Below, piece by piece: positions 41,564 through 50,204 of a stretch of 64,000 nucleotides of DNA. Positions within the stretch are counted from its first letter, which is position 1. The number at the start of each line of letters is the position of its first letter. The translations under genes and the position numbers were made by a program. Origin of the DNA: UBA8079 sp965205535 (lineage in GTDB: Bacteria; Pseudomonadota; Alphaproteobacteria; UBA6615); NCBI GenBank assembly GCA_965205535.1, contig CBDBHH010000005.1, positions 2,852,001-2,916,000 of the forward strand. The letters run 5' to 3'. Under the pieces are notes generated by a model that was given only the letters and a program-made list of their open reading frames with translations, ran no database searches and was not told the DNA's origin.

Positions 41564-42525
41564 ATGACGAAATTCAAGGACTACACACCGGCGGGCGTGA
41601 TCCCCGCGGCGATCCTCGCCTTCGACGAGGATTTCGCCATCAACGAGGCCGAGACCCGGCGTCACCTGTCCTTCGTGGCCGCGACGGACGGTATCTCCGC
41701 CGTCACCGTTAACGGCCACTCGTCGGAAATCCACGCCTGCTCCTTCGACGAGCAGCGCGAGATTCTTGAAGTGGCGATGGACGAGGTCGGCGACGATGTG
41801 CCGCTGATCAATGGTGTGTATGCCGACGGCAGCCACGAGGCGGCGAAGATCGCGAAGATGGCCGAGGCCGGCGGCGCGTCGGCGCTGCTGTGTTTTCCGC
41901 CCCATTCCATGGGCATGGGCGGCATCCGCCACCGGCCCGAAATGGCCATGGCCCATTTCTCGACGATCGCGGATGCCACCGACCTGCCGCTGATCGTCTT
42001 CCAGTATGGCGACGAGCTGGCCTATTCCCTCGATACCCTCGTGGGGCTCGCCGAGGAAATCCCGACCATCAAGGCCGTCAAGGACTGGTCACCGCCCCAG
42101 GCCCATCAGCGCCACATCAATGCGCTGCAGAACCTGCCCCGGCCGGTGAACGTGCTGTCGACCAACTCCTCCTGGATGATGTCGTCCCTCGTGATGGGTG
42201 CCAATGGCCTCCTGTCCGGCGCGGGCTCGGTCATCGCCGACATGCAGGTCGCGCTGTTCCAGGCGGTCCAGAATGACGATATGGCGACGGCCCAGGCCGT
42301 GGCGACCGGATGCTGCACGCCACCGAGGCCTTCTACGCCGATCCGTTCGGCGACATGCACAACCGCATGAAGGAGGCGCTGGTCCATCTCGGTCGCCAGG
42401 ATCGCGCGGTGGTCCGTCCGCCGCTGGTCAAGCTGCCCGATGCCGAGATCGCAAGTATCGGTGCGGCCATGCTGGAAGCCGGGCTGACCGCCGAGGGTTT
42501 CGAGCTGCGCCAGGCGGCGGAATAA
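41564..42525 (+). pseudogene. Dihydrodipicolinate synthase family protein with a single-base frame break
   Basis: The first frame (41564-42370) is a DapA-type TIM barrel. It shows TPAGVIPAAILAFDEDFAIN, TVNGHSSEIHACSFDEQREI, a Schiff-base Lys in TIKAVKDWSPP and NGLLSGAGSVIADM. Its last residues are nonsense. The true C-terminus lies in another frame from 42310 (MLHATEAFYADPFGDMHNRM to 42525). Inserting one G at GGCG|ACCGG (42304/42305) gives AVADRMLHATEAF and a normal length of about 320 residues. Relatives are aldolases or lyases acting on 2-keto acids. Without correction the enzyme lacks its last helices. Confidence 0.78.
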
Positions 42526-42559
42526 ACGGTTTCGGTTCCAATGGGCATAGGAGATGCTG

Positions 42560-43369
42560 ATGAAAATCGGTTTTAGCGTTGCATCCCCTGAGGTGAATAC
42601 CCCGCTACTACCAGCCCAGCAGGGTGATCTGGACGCGAACCTGGATGTGCTGTCCGGGCTTGGATATGACGGGGTGGAGCTATCTGTGCGTCTGCCTGCG
42701 GAACTTGATATTGCCGCAATCGAGAAGGCGGTCAGCAAGAGAAACCTCGAGATCGCATCGATTCACACCGCAGCCATAGGGTTCCAGGATAAACTGTGGC
42801 TGTGTCACCCGGACGAGGCCGTGCGCACCGAAGCTCTGGCCCGGCTGATATCCGCGATCGATGTTGCCGCGCACTTCTCCGTGGATGTCCTGGTCGGATC
42901 GTTCCGCGGCAAACTCGGCGACGGCGGCGAAGAGGCCCGGGGCTGGATGTATGACGCATTCCGGCGGGGTGCCGATCACGCGGCGAGCCATGGCAACAGG
43001 GTCCTGTTCGAACCGCAGGCGAGTTTCTCGGTCGATTTCGGTTTTACCGCGCAGGACGGGGCCGCGTTTGCCGATGAACTGGACAGCCCCGGTTTCGGGG
43101 TGATGCTCGACACCTATCATATGAATATCGAGGACGCGTCATTCGCACGCAGCATCTTCGAGTGTCGCGAGCATCTGCATTACCTGCAGATCAGCGATAG
43201 CAACCGCATGTATCCAGGCGGAGGCCATATTGATTATGGCGAAGTTATCAACGCCCTGCAGTCGATCGGGTTCGAGGGTTACCTGTCGTTGCAAATCGTC
43301 CGTGAGCCCAGCTACGCCAAGGCGGCAGAGTTAGGCATCATGCATCTGCGAAGCCTGATCGGCGCGTAG
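42560..43369 (+). CDS. Sugar phosphate isomerase/epimerase family protein (xylose isomerase-like TIM barrel)
   Basis: The 269-residue protein starts at ATG 42560, eight bases after TAGGAG; an ATG two codons earlier is too close. It has the AP endonuclease 2 / xylose isomerase-like TIM barrel, with metal-site residues visible as GNRVLFEPQASF (Glu), GVMLDTYHMNIED (Asp, His), YLQISDSNRMYPGGGHIDYG (Asp, His) and GYLSLQIV. Relatives epimerise or isomerise ketoses or act on inositol-derived keto compounds. It follows the DapA-family gene by about 34 bp and may work in the same pathway. Confidence 0.87.
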   Translation: MKIGFSVASPEVNTPLLPAQQGDLDANLDVLSGLGYDGVELSVRLPAELDIAAIEKAVSKRNLEIASIHTAAIGFQDKLWLCHPDEAVRTEALARLISAIDVAAHFSVDVLVGSFRGKLGDGGEEARGWMYDAFRRGADHAASHGNRVLFEPQASFSVDFGFTAQDGAAFADELDSPGFGVMLDTYHMNIEDASFARSIFECREHLHYLQISDSNRMYPGGGHIDYGEVINALQSIGFEGYLSLQIVREPSYAKAAELGIMHLRSLIGA

Positions 43370-43426
43370 GGGATCTGTGGAGCGGGTTTTCGCGGGTCGC
43401 CGCGCTGTGCTATCCCCCGCGCTTCC

Positions 43427-45316
43427 ATGCTGAACCTGAACAACATCACCGTGCGTCTGGGCGGCCAGACGATCCTCGAAGGCGCCACGGCCATGCTGCC
43501 GACGGGCAGCCGCGTCGGGCTGATCGGGCGCAACGGCGCCGGCAAGTCCACCCTGCTGAAGATCATCGCAGGGCTGCTCGAGGCCGACGATGGGTCGGCC
43601 GAGACCCCGCGCGGCACGAAGATCGGCTATGTCGCCCAGGAGGCGCCGGGCGGGACGACGACCCCGTTCGAGATGGTGCTCGCCGCCGACACCGAACGCA
43701 TGGAATTGCTCGAAGAGGCCGACACCGCGACCGACGCCGAACGCATCTCCGTGATCCACGAACGGCTCGGCCTGATCGACGCCCATGGCGCACCGTCGCG
43801 GGCCGCACGCATTCTGGCCGGGCTCGGCTTCGAAGAGGCAGACCAGCACCGGCCCTTGTCGGACTTCTCGGGTGGATGGCGCATGCGCGTGGCGCTTGCG
43901 GGGCTGTTGTTTTCCCGGCCCGACCTGCTGTTGCTCGATGAGCCGTCGAACCATCTGGACCTTGAGGCCGCGCTCTGGCTCGAGAACTTCCTGAAGACCT
44001 ATCCCGCCTCCATGGTGGTGGTCAGCCATGAGCGCGACCTGCTGAACAACGTGGTCGATCACATCCTCCATGTGCAGGGCGGCAAGATCAGCCTCTATCC
44101 CGGCGGCTACGACGCGTTCGAGAAAATCCGCGCCGAGCGCCTCAGCCAGGTGGCGTCGATGCACGCCAAACAGGAAGAAAAACGCGCCAAGCTCCAGGCC
44201 TATGTGGATCGCTGGCGCTACAAGGCCCACACCGCCCGCCAGGCCCAGAGTCGGATGAAGGCGCTGGCCCGCATGGAGCCGGTGGCAGCGGCCACCGAAG
44301 ACCCGACGCTGGTGTTCGATTTTCCCAGCCCCAAGGAGCTGCGCCCGCCCCTGATGGTGCTGGACGGCGCGGCGGTGGGCTATGTCGCCGACACGCCGGT
44401 GTTGTCCGGCCTGAGCTTGCGGATTGATCCTGACGACCGGATCGCGCTTCTGGGTCGCAACGGCAACGGCAAGACGACCCTGGCCCGGTTGCTGGCCGGG
44501 CAGCTGGAGCCCATGGGCGGCGACGTGACGGCCAGCAGCAAGCTGCGGGTGGGCTACTTCGCCCAGCACCAGGTCGAGGAGTTGCGCGTCGGGGAGACAC
44601 CACTCGATCACATGACCCGGCTGCTGCCCGATGCCAAGCCCGGTCTCGTTCGCAGCCAGCTCGGCCGGTTCGGCTTCTCCGGCGACAAGGTGCATCTGGA
44701 GGTCGGCAAACTGTCGGGCGGCGAACGGGCGCGTCTGGCGCTGGCGCTGATCACTCGGGACGCGCCGCATATTCTCATCCTCGATGAGCCGACGAACCAT
44801 CTCGACGTGGACGCCCGGGAGTCCCTGGTCCAGGCGCTCAACGCCTTCGACGGCGCGGTCGTGGTGGTCAGCCATGATCGCCACCTGCTGGAGATGACGG
44901 CGGACCGGCTGATTCTGATCGATGAGGGCATCGCGCGGGAATTCGACGGCAGTCTGGATGATTATCGCGACCATCTGCTGGGGCGCGGGCAGGCGAGGGC
45001 GCGCGACGATGCGCCGAAAGAAAAACGCGGCAACAAGAAGGAAGCCCGCCGCGCCGCTGCCGAGGCCCGCGAGCGGACGAAGGATCTGCGCTCTCGCGCC
45101 CGCAAGGCCGAGCAGGAGATGGCCAAGCTGACCGACCAGCGCTCGGCCATCGACCGTGCCATGTTCGATCCCGACAGCGCCGAGGCGCCGTATAAGGATC
45201 AGGAGATGACTGACCTGATGAAGAAGCGCGGCGAGATCGAGAAGAAGCTGGACGGCGCGGAAGCCGCTTGGCTGGAGGCGAGCGAGGCGCTGGAGACCGC
45301 CGAGGCGGCTGAGTGA
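43427..45316 (+). CDS. ABC-F family ATP-binding protein (Uup/YheS-like)
   Basis: The 629-residue protein has two ABC domains in tandem. Domain 1 has Walker A GRNGAGKSTLLK, signature FSGGWRMRVALAG and Walker B LLLLDEPSNHLDLE. Domain 2 has GRNGNGKTTLARL, LSGGERARLALAL and ILILDEPTNHLDVD. Between them is a charged P-site linker (HAKQEEKRAKLQAYVDRWRY). The C-terminal 110 residues form a charged coiled coil like that of Uup. There are no membrane segments. ABC-F proteins act on ribosomes or stalled translation. The gene is monocistronic and faces the M20 gene tail to tail. Confidence 0.93.
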   Translation: MLNLNNITVRLGGQTILEGATAMLPTGSRVGLIGRNGAGKSTLLKIIAGLLEADDGSAETPRGTKIGYVAQEAPGGTTTPFEMVLAADTERMELLEEADTATDAERISVIHERLGLIDAHGAPSRAARILAGLGFEEADQHRPLSDFSGGWRMRVALAGLLFSRPDLLLLDEPSNHLDLEAALWLENFLKTYPASMVVVSHERDLLNNVVDHILHVQGGKISLYPGGYDAFEKIRAERLSQVASMHAKQEEKRAKLQAYVDRWRYKAHTARQAQSRMKALARMEPVAAATEDPTLVFDFPSPKELRPPLMVLDGAAVGYVADTPVLSGLSLRIDPDDRIALLGRNGNGKTTLARLLAGQLEPMGGDVTASSKLRVGYFAQHQVEELRVGETPLDHMTRLLPDAKPGLVRSQLGRFGFSGDKVHLEVGKLSGGERARLALALITRDAPHILILDEPTNHLDVDARESLVQALNAFDGAVVVVSHDRHLLEMTADRLILIDEGIAREFDGSLDDYRDHLLGRGQARARDDAPKEKRGNKKEARRAAAEARERTKDLRSRARKAEQEMAKLTDQRSAIDRAMFDPDSAEAPYKDQEMTDLMKKRGEIEKKLDGAEAAWLEASEALETAEAAE

Positions 45317-45323
45317 TCGGGCG

Positions 45324-46724
45324 TTAGTCCGCGCCGATATCCCAGAACAGCCCGGCCATGATCTGTAATCCTTCCCGGGCAACAGATGCGAGCATGTGCT
45401 CGTTGGGTGCGTGCTGGTTGCAGCCCGCATAGGAGTGGGGGATACACACGGTCGGCATGCCCAGATCCTCGGCGAAGATATCGTTGGGGATGCCGCCGCC
45501 GATGTTCGGGATCAGCGCGGCCTTGCCGGTATCACCAAGCGTCTCGTTCACCGACGTCAGCGCGCGCTGCACCCATTCGTTGTTCGGGTCCGAGCGCGTC
45601 GCGCGCATGCCGGCCATCCGGGTCGGGGTCACATTGATATCGTGAAAACCGTGGGCGTCGAGATGGCGCCGTAGCGCGGGCAGGATGTCGTCCGGGTCGG
45701 TGCCGACCACGTAGCGGATCTGGCACACCGCGCGGGCTTCGGGCGCGATCGCGTTCTGGGGCCGCTCGGGGTTACCCAGCTCCAGGGCCAGCACCGCGAA
45801 ACTGTTCCAGCCATAGACACGTTCTTCGGGGCTCAAGGCCTCTTCACCCCAGTCGGCATCGATATCCGGGCTGCCGTCGCCGCCGGATACTTTCACGTCG
45901 GCCAGCAGGTCGCGAATGTCTTGCGTGAGCGAAGAGGGACGCCATTCGGGCACCGCGATCTGGCCGCGCGCGTCCGTCAGGCTGGCGATGGCGTGGGACA
46001 GCACCACGCCCGGGTCGCGGATCAACCCGCCCCAGTTGCCCGAGTGATGCGCGCCGTCGCGTAGTTTCAGGGCGAGTTCGAAATTCACCAGTCCTCGCGA
46101 GCCGAGAACGATGGTGGCGCGTGCCGGGTCGAGGCGCGGGCCATCTGATGCAATCAGCACATCGGCGCGCAGCCGGTCGGCATGGAGGCGGCAGAACTCG
46201 CGCAGGCCACGCGAGCCCATCTCCTCGTCGCTCTCGAGCAGGATCGTGCAGTTGAAGCCGAGATGGCCCCGTTCCTCGACCACAGCCCGCAGGCCGCCGA
46301 TGTTGGTCCAGTGCTGGCCCTTGTTGTCGGCGGTGCCGCGGCCATAGAGTCGGTCGGCGTCGGGCGTGACATCCCACGGGCTGATCCCGCTCTTCCAGCG
46401 CTCGTCCTGTCCCGCGACCACGTCGCCATGGCCGTAGATCAGGACCGATGGACGGTCGTCGCCCTCATGACGGGTGGCGAGCAGAACCGGCCCGGCGCCA
46501 GGGTCCGGGTTGTCGAGGATGTCGAGATCGAAACCGAGTGCCGCAAGTTCAGGTCCGACGACATTGCTGAAGTAACTTGTCAGCGCGGGATGGACGTCGG
46601 GGAGCTGGCTCTGGGTCGGGTGCGCGACCAGTCGCGCCAGCCCGGCGACGAACGCGCCGCTGTCAAAATGGGCAGCCGCGCGTGCGACCGCGCCGTCGCG
46701 GGTCAAGCTCTTGCTGTCAGACAA
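45324..46724 (-). CDS. M20 family metallopeptidase
   Basis: This 466-residue cytosolic enzyme shows the two-zinc site of the M20 family: YGHGDVVAGQDERW (HxD), GRGTADNKGQHW (bridging Asp), LESDEEMGSRGL (catalytic Glu-Glu) and the late His in IPHSYAGCNQHAPNEHM. The inserted dimerisation domain covers about residues 195-345. The length fits dipeptidase-like members of M20A/M20F. It removes residues from small peptides or acylated amino acids. Its start at 46724 adjoins the end of the cupin gene (1 bp), suggesting an operon with it. Confidence 0.9.
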   Translation of the reverse strand: MSDSKSLTRDGAVARAAAHFDSGAFVAGLARLVAHPTQSQLPDVHPALTSYFSNVVGPELAALGFDLDILDNPDPGAGPVLLATRHEGDDRPSVLIYGHGDVVAGQDERWKSGISPWDVTPDADRLYGRGTADNKGQHWTNIGGLRAVVEERGHLGFNCTILLESDEEMGSRGLREFCRLHADRLRADVLIASDGPRLDPARATIVLGSRGLVNFELALKLRDGAHHSGNWGGLIRDPGVVLSHAIASLTDARGQIAVPEWRPSSLTQDIRDLLADVKVSGGDGSPDIDADWGEEALSPEERVYGWNSFAVLALELGNPERPQNAIAPEARAVCQIRYVVGTDPDDILPALRRHLDAHGFHDINVTPTRMAGMRATRSDPNNEWVQRALTSVNETLGDTGKAALIPNIGGGIPNDIFAEDLGMPTVCIPHSYAGCNQHAPNEHMLASVAREGLQIMAGLFWDIGAD

Positions 46725-47228
46725 TCAGGCCAGCTCGAAGGCTTCGCGGCTCACCGTGTCGAGATCGCGTCCTTCAATGCGGATCAGGCGCGTGTCTCCC
46801 TCGCGCCGTGGCGCGTGTAGCCGGCCCTTCGGGTAGGCAACGGCCATACCCGGATTGAGATCGTAGGTCTTCACCGGCTCGACCTTGCCCGGCGTATCGC
46901 CAGACGGCGCTTGCAGCGCCTTGAATTCAGTCATTTCGGTTTGCCCGGCCGCCTGACCGTAGATCGCCCATGTCGGCCCATGATCATGGGGCGGTGCGGA
47001 AGCCGAGCCGAGATAGACATGGGCGCAGATGCAGAAACCGAGTTCCGGGTCCTCGAAAAGGATTTTGCGCTTTTCGGTGTTGTCCGGCCCGAGGTGGGCG
47101 CCGACAAACTCTTCATCGGCGAGAAAACGCTCAAGGACGACGCGCACGGCTTCGAGGTTCTCATCGTTCGAGCCCTTGCTCAGGATGTCATGGCATTCCG
47201 TGCCGAATTGTTCGATCGTCATGGTCAT
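46725..47228 (-). CDS. Cupin-fold protein, cysteine/thiol dioxygenase-like
   Basis: The start at 47228 has GGAGAG upstream and gives 167 residues. The single cupin barrel shows ICAHVYLGSASAPPHDHGPTWAIYGQ, in which H-D-H and a later GRLHAP His would hold iron, as in the cysteine dioxygenase family (HxH...H). The pattern PPHDHG is common in thiol dioxygenase-like proteins of proteobacteria. It would oxidise a small thiol or act on a similar substrate. The divergent neighbour is a rhodanese, giving a shared sulfur theme. It precedes the M20 peptidase gene. Confidence 0.72.
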   Translation of the reverse strand: MTMTIEQFGTECHDILSKGSNDENLEAVRVVLERFLADEEFVGAHLGPDNTEKRKILFEDPELGFCICAHVYLGSASAPPHDHGPTWAIYGQAAGQTEMTEFKALQAPSGDTPGKVEPVKTYDLNPGMAVAYPKGRLHAPRREGDTRLIRIEGRDLDTVSREAFELA

Positions 47229-47349
47229 TATCTTCTCTCCGGTCTTCGGATTACTGCACAGCGTTGTCGATTCTGATCTCTTGGCGGCTATCATGCACCG
47301 GACCTGCACCGAATCTCAATACACGGACCTTTACTGTAGAATGGGCGAT

Positions 47350-48927
47350 ATGAATTCCAAGGCATTGCGTGCTGCGCTGGGCGCGAAAGATGAAATCGCG
47401 TTGCTCGATCTGCGCGAACAGGGTGAGTTCGGCGCCTGTCATCTGTTCTGGGCGGTTAACGCGCCCCTGAGCCGGTTTGAATTCGAGGTGACCCGGCTGG
47501 TGCCGCGCAAAAGCACCGCGGTTGTCGTCGTCACGGCCGGTGACGCGGACCTCGCGGCGCGCGGCGCGGCGGCGCTGGCGGACCTGGGATACACCGATGT
47601 CGCAATTTGTCCCGATACACCCGATGCCTGGGCCGCCGCCGGCTTCACGATCTATTCGGGCATCAACGTGCCCAGCAAGGCGTTCGGTGAGGCGGTGGAG
47701 CATCATTACGCCACGCCGTCGGTGCACGCGTCCGAGCTCAAGGCGATGCAGGACCGGGGTGACGATCTGGTCGTCCTCGATTCCCGCACCTTTGCGGAAT
47801 ACCACAACATGAATATCCCCCGGGGGGTCAGTGTGCCCGGCGGCGAACTCGCCTACCGGGTGCGTGATCTTGCGCCGTCGTCCGACACCCTCGTCGTGGT
47901 CAATTGCGCCGGGCGTACCCGCAGTATTCTTGGCGCCCAGTCGGTGATTAATGCGGGTATTTCCAACAAGGTCGTGGCACTCGAAAACGGCACGATGGGC
48001 TGGCATCTCGCCGGGCTCGAACTCGAGCATGGCCGGACCGACCGGTTCACGGCAGGCAACCCCGAGACCCTCAATGCGGCGATCGACATGCGCGACCGGA
48101 TCGCGGCCGAACATGGCGTCGAGACGATCGACCGAACCCGGCTCGTCGAGTGGCAGGGCGAGGCCGACCGCCGCACGCTTTATCTGCTCGACGTACGCGA
48201 CCCTGATGAATTTGCTGCGGGGCATCTGCCGGGCTCGCGTTCCGCGCCCGGCGGGCAACTGGTCCAGGCCACGGATTTCCAGATCGGGGTGCCGAACGGA
48301 CGGATTGTCCTGATCGACGATACGGGCGTGCGCGCGACCATGACCGCCCACTGGCTGGTACAGATGGGTTACCCGGATGTGTATGTGCTCGATGGCGGGC
48401 TGTCCGTTGAGCTGGAAACCGATGGTCGGGCCGATGTGCAATCCAAGGACGGTCCGTTGATCGATTCCGACACGCTTTCCGAACGTCTGCCCGGCGGCGA
48501 CGTGATGGTCCTCGACCTCGGGGAAAGCCGGGTGTTCCGCAAGGGCCACATCCCAGGTGCGAAATGGGCAATCCGCTCCCGGATCGCCGCGACCGGCCCG
48601 GCAATGCCGGGTAACGGCACGCTGGTCCTCACGTCGGACGACGGGCAGCTCGCTGCGCTGGCGGTCGACGAGGCGCGTGCGCTCACGAATGCTCAGGTGC
48701 TGGTTTTGTCCGGCGGCACGAATGCCTGGGTCGCAGCCGGTCATCCGACAGAGGCCGACCCGGCCTATCCCGCCGACGAAGACTGTATCGATGTCTACCT
48801 TCGCGCCTATGACCGGAATACGGACGTCGAGGCCAGGATGCAGGAATATATCGACTGGGAGATCGCGCTCATCGACCAGATTGCCGCCGACGATGATGTG
48901 AATTTCAGAATGGGGCCGGCAGTCTAG
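47350..48927 (+). CDS. Four-domain rhodanese (sulfurtransferase) protein
   Basis: The 525-residue protein consists of four rhodanese domains. Each shows the [IV]xLLDxR-type entry and the position of the active-site loop: domain 1 IALLDLREQGEFGACHL; domain 2 LVVLDSRTFAEYHNMNIPRG; domain 3 LYLLDVRDPDEFAAGHLPG; domain 4 VMVLDLGESRVFRKGHIPG. Only domain 2 has the catalytic Cys (VVNCAGRTRSI); domains 3 and 4 have Asp and domain 1 has Thr-Ala there. So one domain is probably active and three structural. An ATG at 47341 is an alternative start. It is divergent from the cupin gene by about 120 bp. Confidence 0.85.
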   Translation: MNSKALRAALGAKDEIALLDLREQGEFGACHLFWAVNAPLSRFEFEVTRLVPRKSTAVVVVTAGDADLAARGAAALADLGYTDVAICPDTPDAWAAAGFTIYSGINVPSKAFGEAVEHHYATPSVHASELKAMQDRGDDLVVLDSRTFAEYHNMNIPRGVSVPGGELAYRVRDLAPSSDTLVVVNCAGRTRSILGAQSVINAGISNKVVALENGTMGWHLAGLELEHGRTDRFTAGNPETLNAAIDMRDRIAAEHGVETIDRTRLVEWQGEADRRTLYLLDVRDPDEFAAGHLPGSRSAPGGQLVQATDFQIGVPNGRIVLIDDTGVRATMTAHWLVQMGYPDVYVLDGGLSVELETDGRADVQSKDGPLIDSDTLSERLPGGDVMVLDLGESRVFRKGHIPGAKWAIRSRIAATGPAMPGNGTLVLTSDDGQLAALAVDEARALTNAQVLVLSGGTNAWVAAGHPTEADPAYPADEDCIDVYLRAYDRNTDVEARMQEYIDWEIALIDQIAADDDVNFRMGPAV

Positions 48928-48936
48928 AAATCCGGA

Positions 48937-49713
48937 CTAGTCCCATTTCCGGCCGGGCATGTGGTTGAACAGGCTGGTCGACATGCCGCCGTCGATGACG
49001 AGCTCCGACGATGTCACGTAGCTGGCGGCGTCCGACAACAGATAAAGAATGCCTTCCGCGATATCGTCGGGCTGGCCCACCCGGCCCAGCGGTGTGACGT
49101 CCGCGCGTGCCTGTTTGACGGCCGGGTCACGCATATAGGCGGTCAGCGGCGTTTCCGTATGTCCCGGGCAGACGGTGTTGACCCGGATGTTGTGCCGCGC
49201 CCATTCGAGCCCGAACTGCTTCGACAGCATGATCACGCCGGCCTTGGTGGTGCTGTAGGCACCCGCGAGGTTGTAGGGCTGAAGCCCGCCGGTCGAGGAC
49301 ATGTTCACGACTGCACCCGGTTGCCCCTGTTCGATCCACCAGCGCCCGGCGGCCTGGGTCATCAGAAAGGTGCCGGTCAGTCCCACATCGACGACCTTGC
49401 TCCAGTCGTCGAGGGACAGGTCTGCCAACGGGACGGGGCCCATGCGGATCGCGCTGTTCACCAGTCCGTCAAGCCGCCCGAAGGTCGAGATCGTAAGGGC
49501 GACCAGCGCCGCACAGGCAGCCGGATCGCTGACGTCGCACGGAGCATAGACGGCATGTTCCCCGATGTCGGGGACAAGCGCTTCGCCGGTTGCGTCGTCG
49601 ACATCGCCGATGACGACCTTGCCGCCCTCTTTGACGAATTGTCGCGCGGTCTCCGCCCCGATGCCGCTCGCACCCCCCGTAATGATGCAGACCCTGTCTT
49701 GGAAACGTGCCAT
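48937..49713 (-). CDS. SDR family NAD(P)-dependent oxidoreductase
   Basis: The start at 49713 follows AGGAGGGACGA and gives 258 residues of a classical short-chain dehydrogenase. TGGASGIGAETARQ is the cofactor motif, NSAIR takes the place of NNAG, VNMSSTGG carries the catalytic Ser, YSTTKAGVI the Tyr and Lys, and VNTVCPGHTETPL the late loop. The Asp after beta2 (GDVDD) suggests NAD rather than NADP. The substrate is not predictable. A longer frame to 49839 runs into the divergent DksA-like gene and is rejected. Confidence 0.92.
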   Translation of the reverse strand: MARFQDRVCIITGGASGIGAETARQFVKEGGKVVIGDVDDATGEALVPDIGEHAVYAPCDVSDPAACAALVALTISTFGRLDGLVNSAIRMGPVPLADLSLDDWSKVVDVGLTGTFLMTQAAGRWWIEQGQPGAVVNMSSTGGLQPYNLAGAYSTTKAGVIMLSKQFGLEWARHNIRVNTVCPGHTETPLTAYMRDPAVKQARADVTPLGRVGQPDDIAEGILYLLSDAASYVTSSELVIDGGMSTSLFNHMPGRKWD

Positions 49714-49832
49714 TCGTCCCTCCTGAAATTCCACTGAAGGCGAGTGTAGCCACAATATTCGTTGGAATGGAGGGACGGTAATGCTGTCACCCATGACTTG
49801 ATTTCGTGTGTGAGTAGGCTCCCAATGTATCC

Positions 49833-50171
49833 ATGGCACAGGAACTGGACCTTGAAAGCTGGCGCGCGAAGCTCTTGGCGGAGCGTGCCGCGCTGACGGA
49901 ATCGAGTGATGCGACGTCCGAAAACCGTACGCCGGTAACGCTTGATCAACAGAGCGTCGGCCGGTTGTCGCGGATGGATGCGCTGCAGGTGCAGGCGATG
50001 GCCCAGGCCGAGGAAGATCGTCGTCAGCATCGGTTGCGGCTCATCACGGCGGCGTTGTCGCGGCTCGATGAAGGCGAGTATGGCTACTGCATGACGTGCG
50101 GGACCGACATCCCCGAGAAGCGGTTGGAGGTCGATCCGGCGGCGGCCCAATGTGTCGAATGTGCGACGTGA
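49833..50171 (+). CDS. TraR/DksA family zinc-finger protein
   Basis: The 112-residue protein has an N-terminal helical region and a C-terminal four-Cys zinc finger, YGYCMTCGTDIPEKRLEVDP followed by AAAQCVECA (CxxC-x17-CxxC). It is shorter than DksA (about 150) and lacks the long coiled coil with the DxxDxA tip motif, so it belongs to the small DksA-like set. Such proteins bind the RNA polymerase secondary channel or are general stress proteins. The pyruvate kinase gene starts 33 bp downstream in the same direction. Confidence 0.87.
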   Translation: MAQELDLESWRAKLLAERAALTESSDATSENRTPVTLDQQSVGRLSRMDALQVQAMAQAEEDRRQHRLRLITAALSRLDEGEYGYCMTCGTDIPEKRLEVDPAAAQCVECAT

Positions 50172-50204
50172 TGTTGGCGTAACGGGAGTTAGAGAAGGTT
50201 CGTT

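Noticed and set aside
40445..41956. 503-codon minus-strand frame
   Set aside because: Antisense shadow of the second hydrolase and the DapA-family gene.
43331..45430. 699-codon open frame on the minus strand
   Set aside because: Antisense to the ABC-F gene, whose Walker and signature motifs are beyond doubt.
47251..48744. 497-codon minus-strand frame
   Set aside because: Antisense shadow of the four-domain rhodanese.
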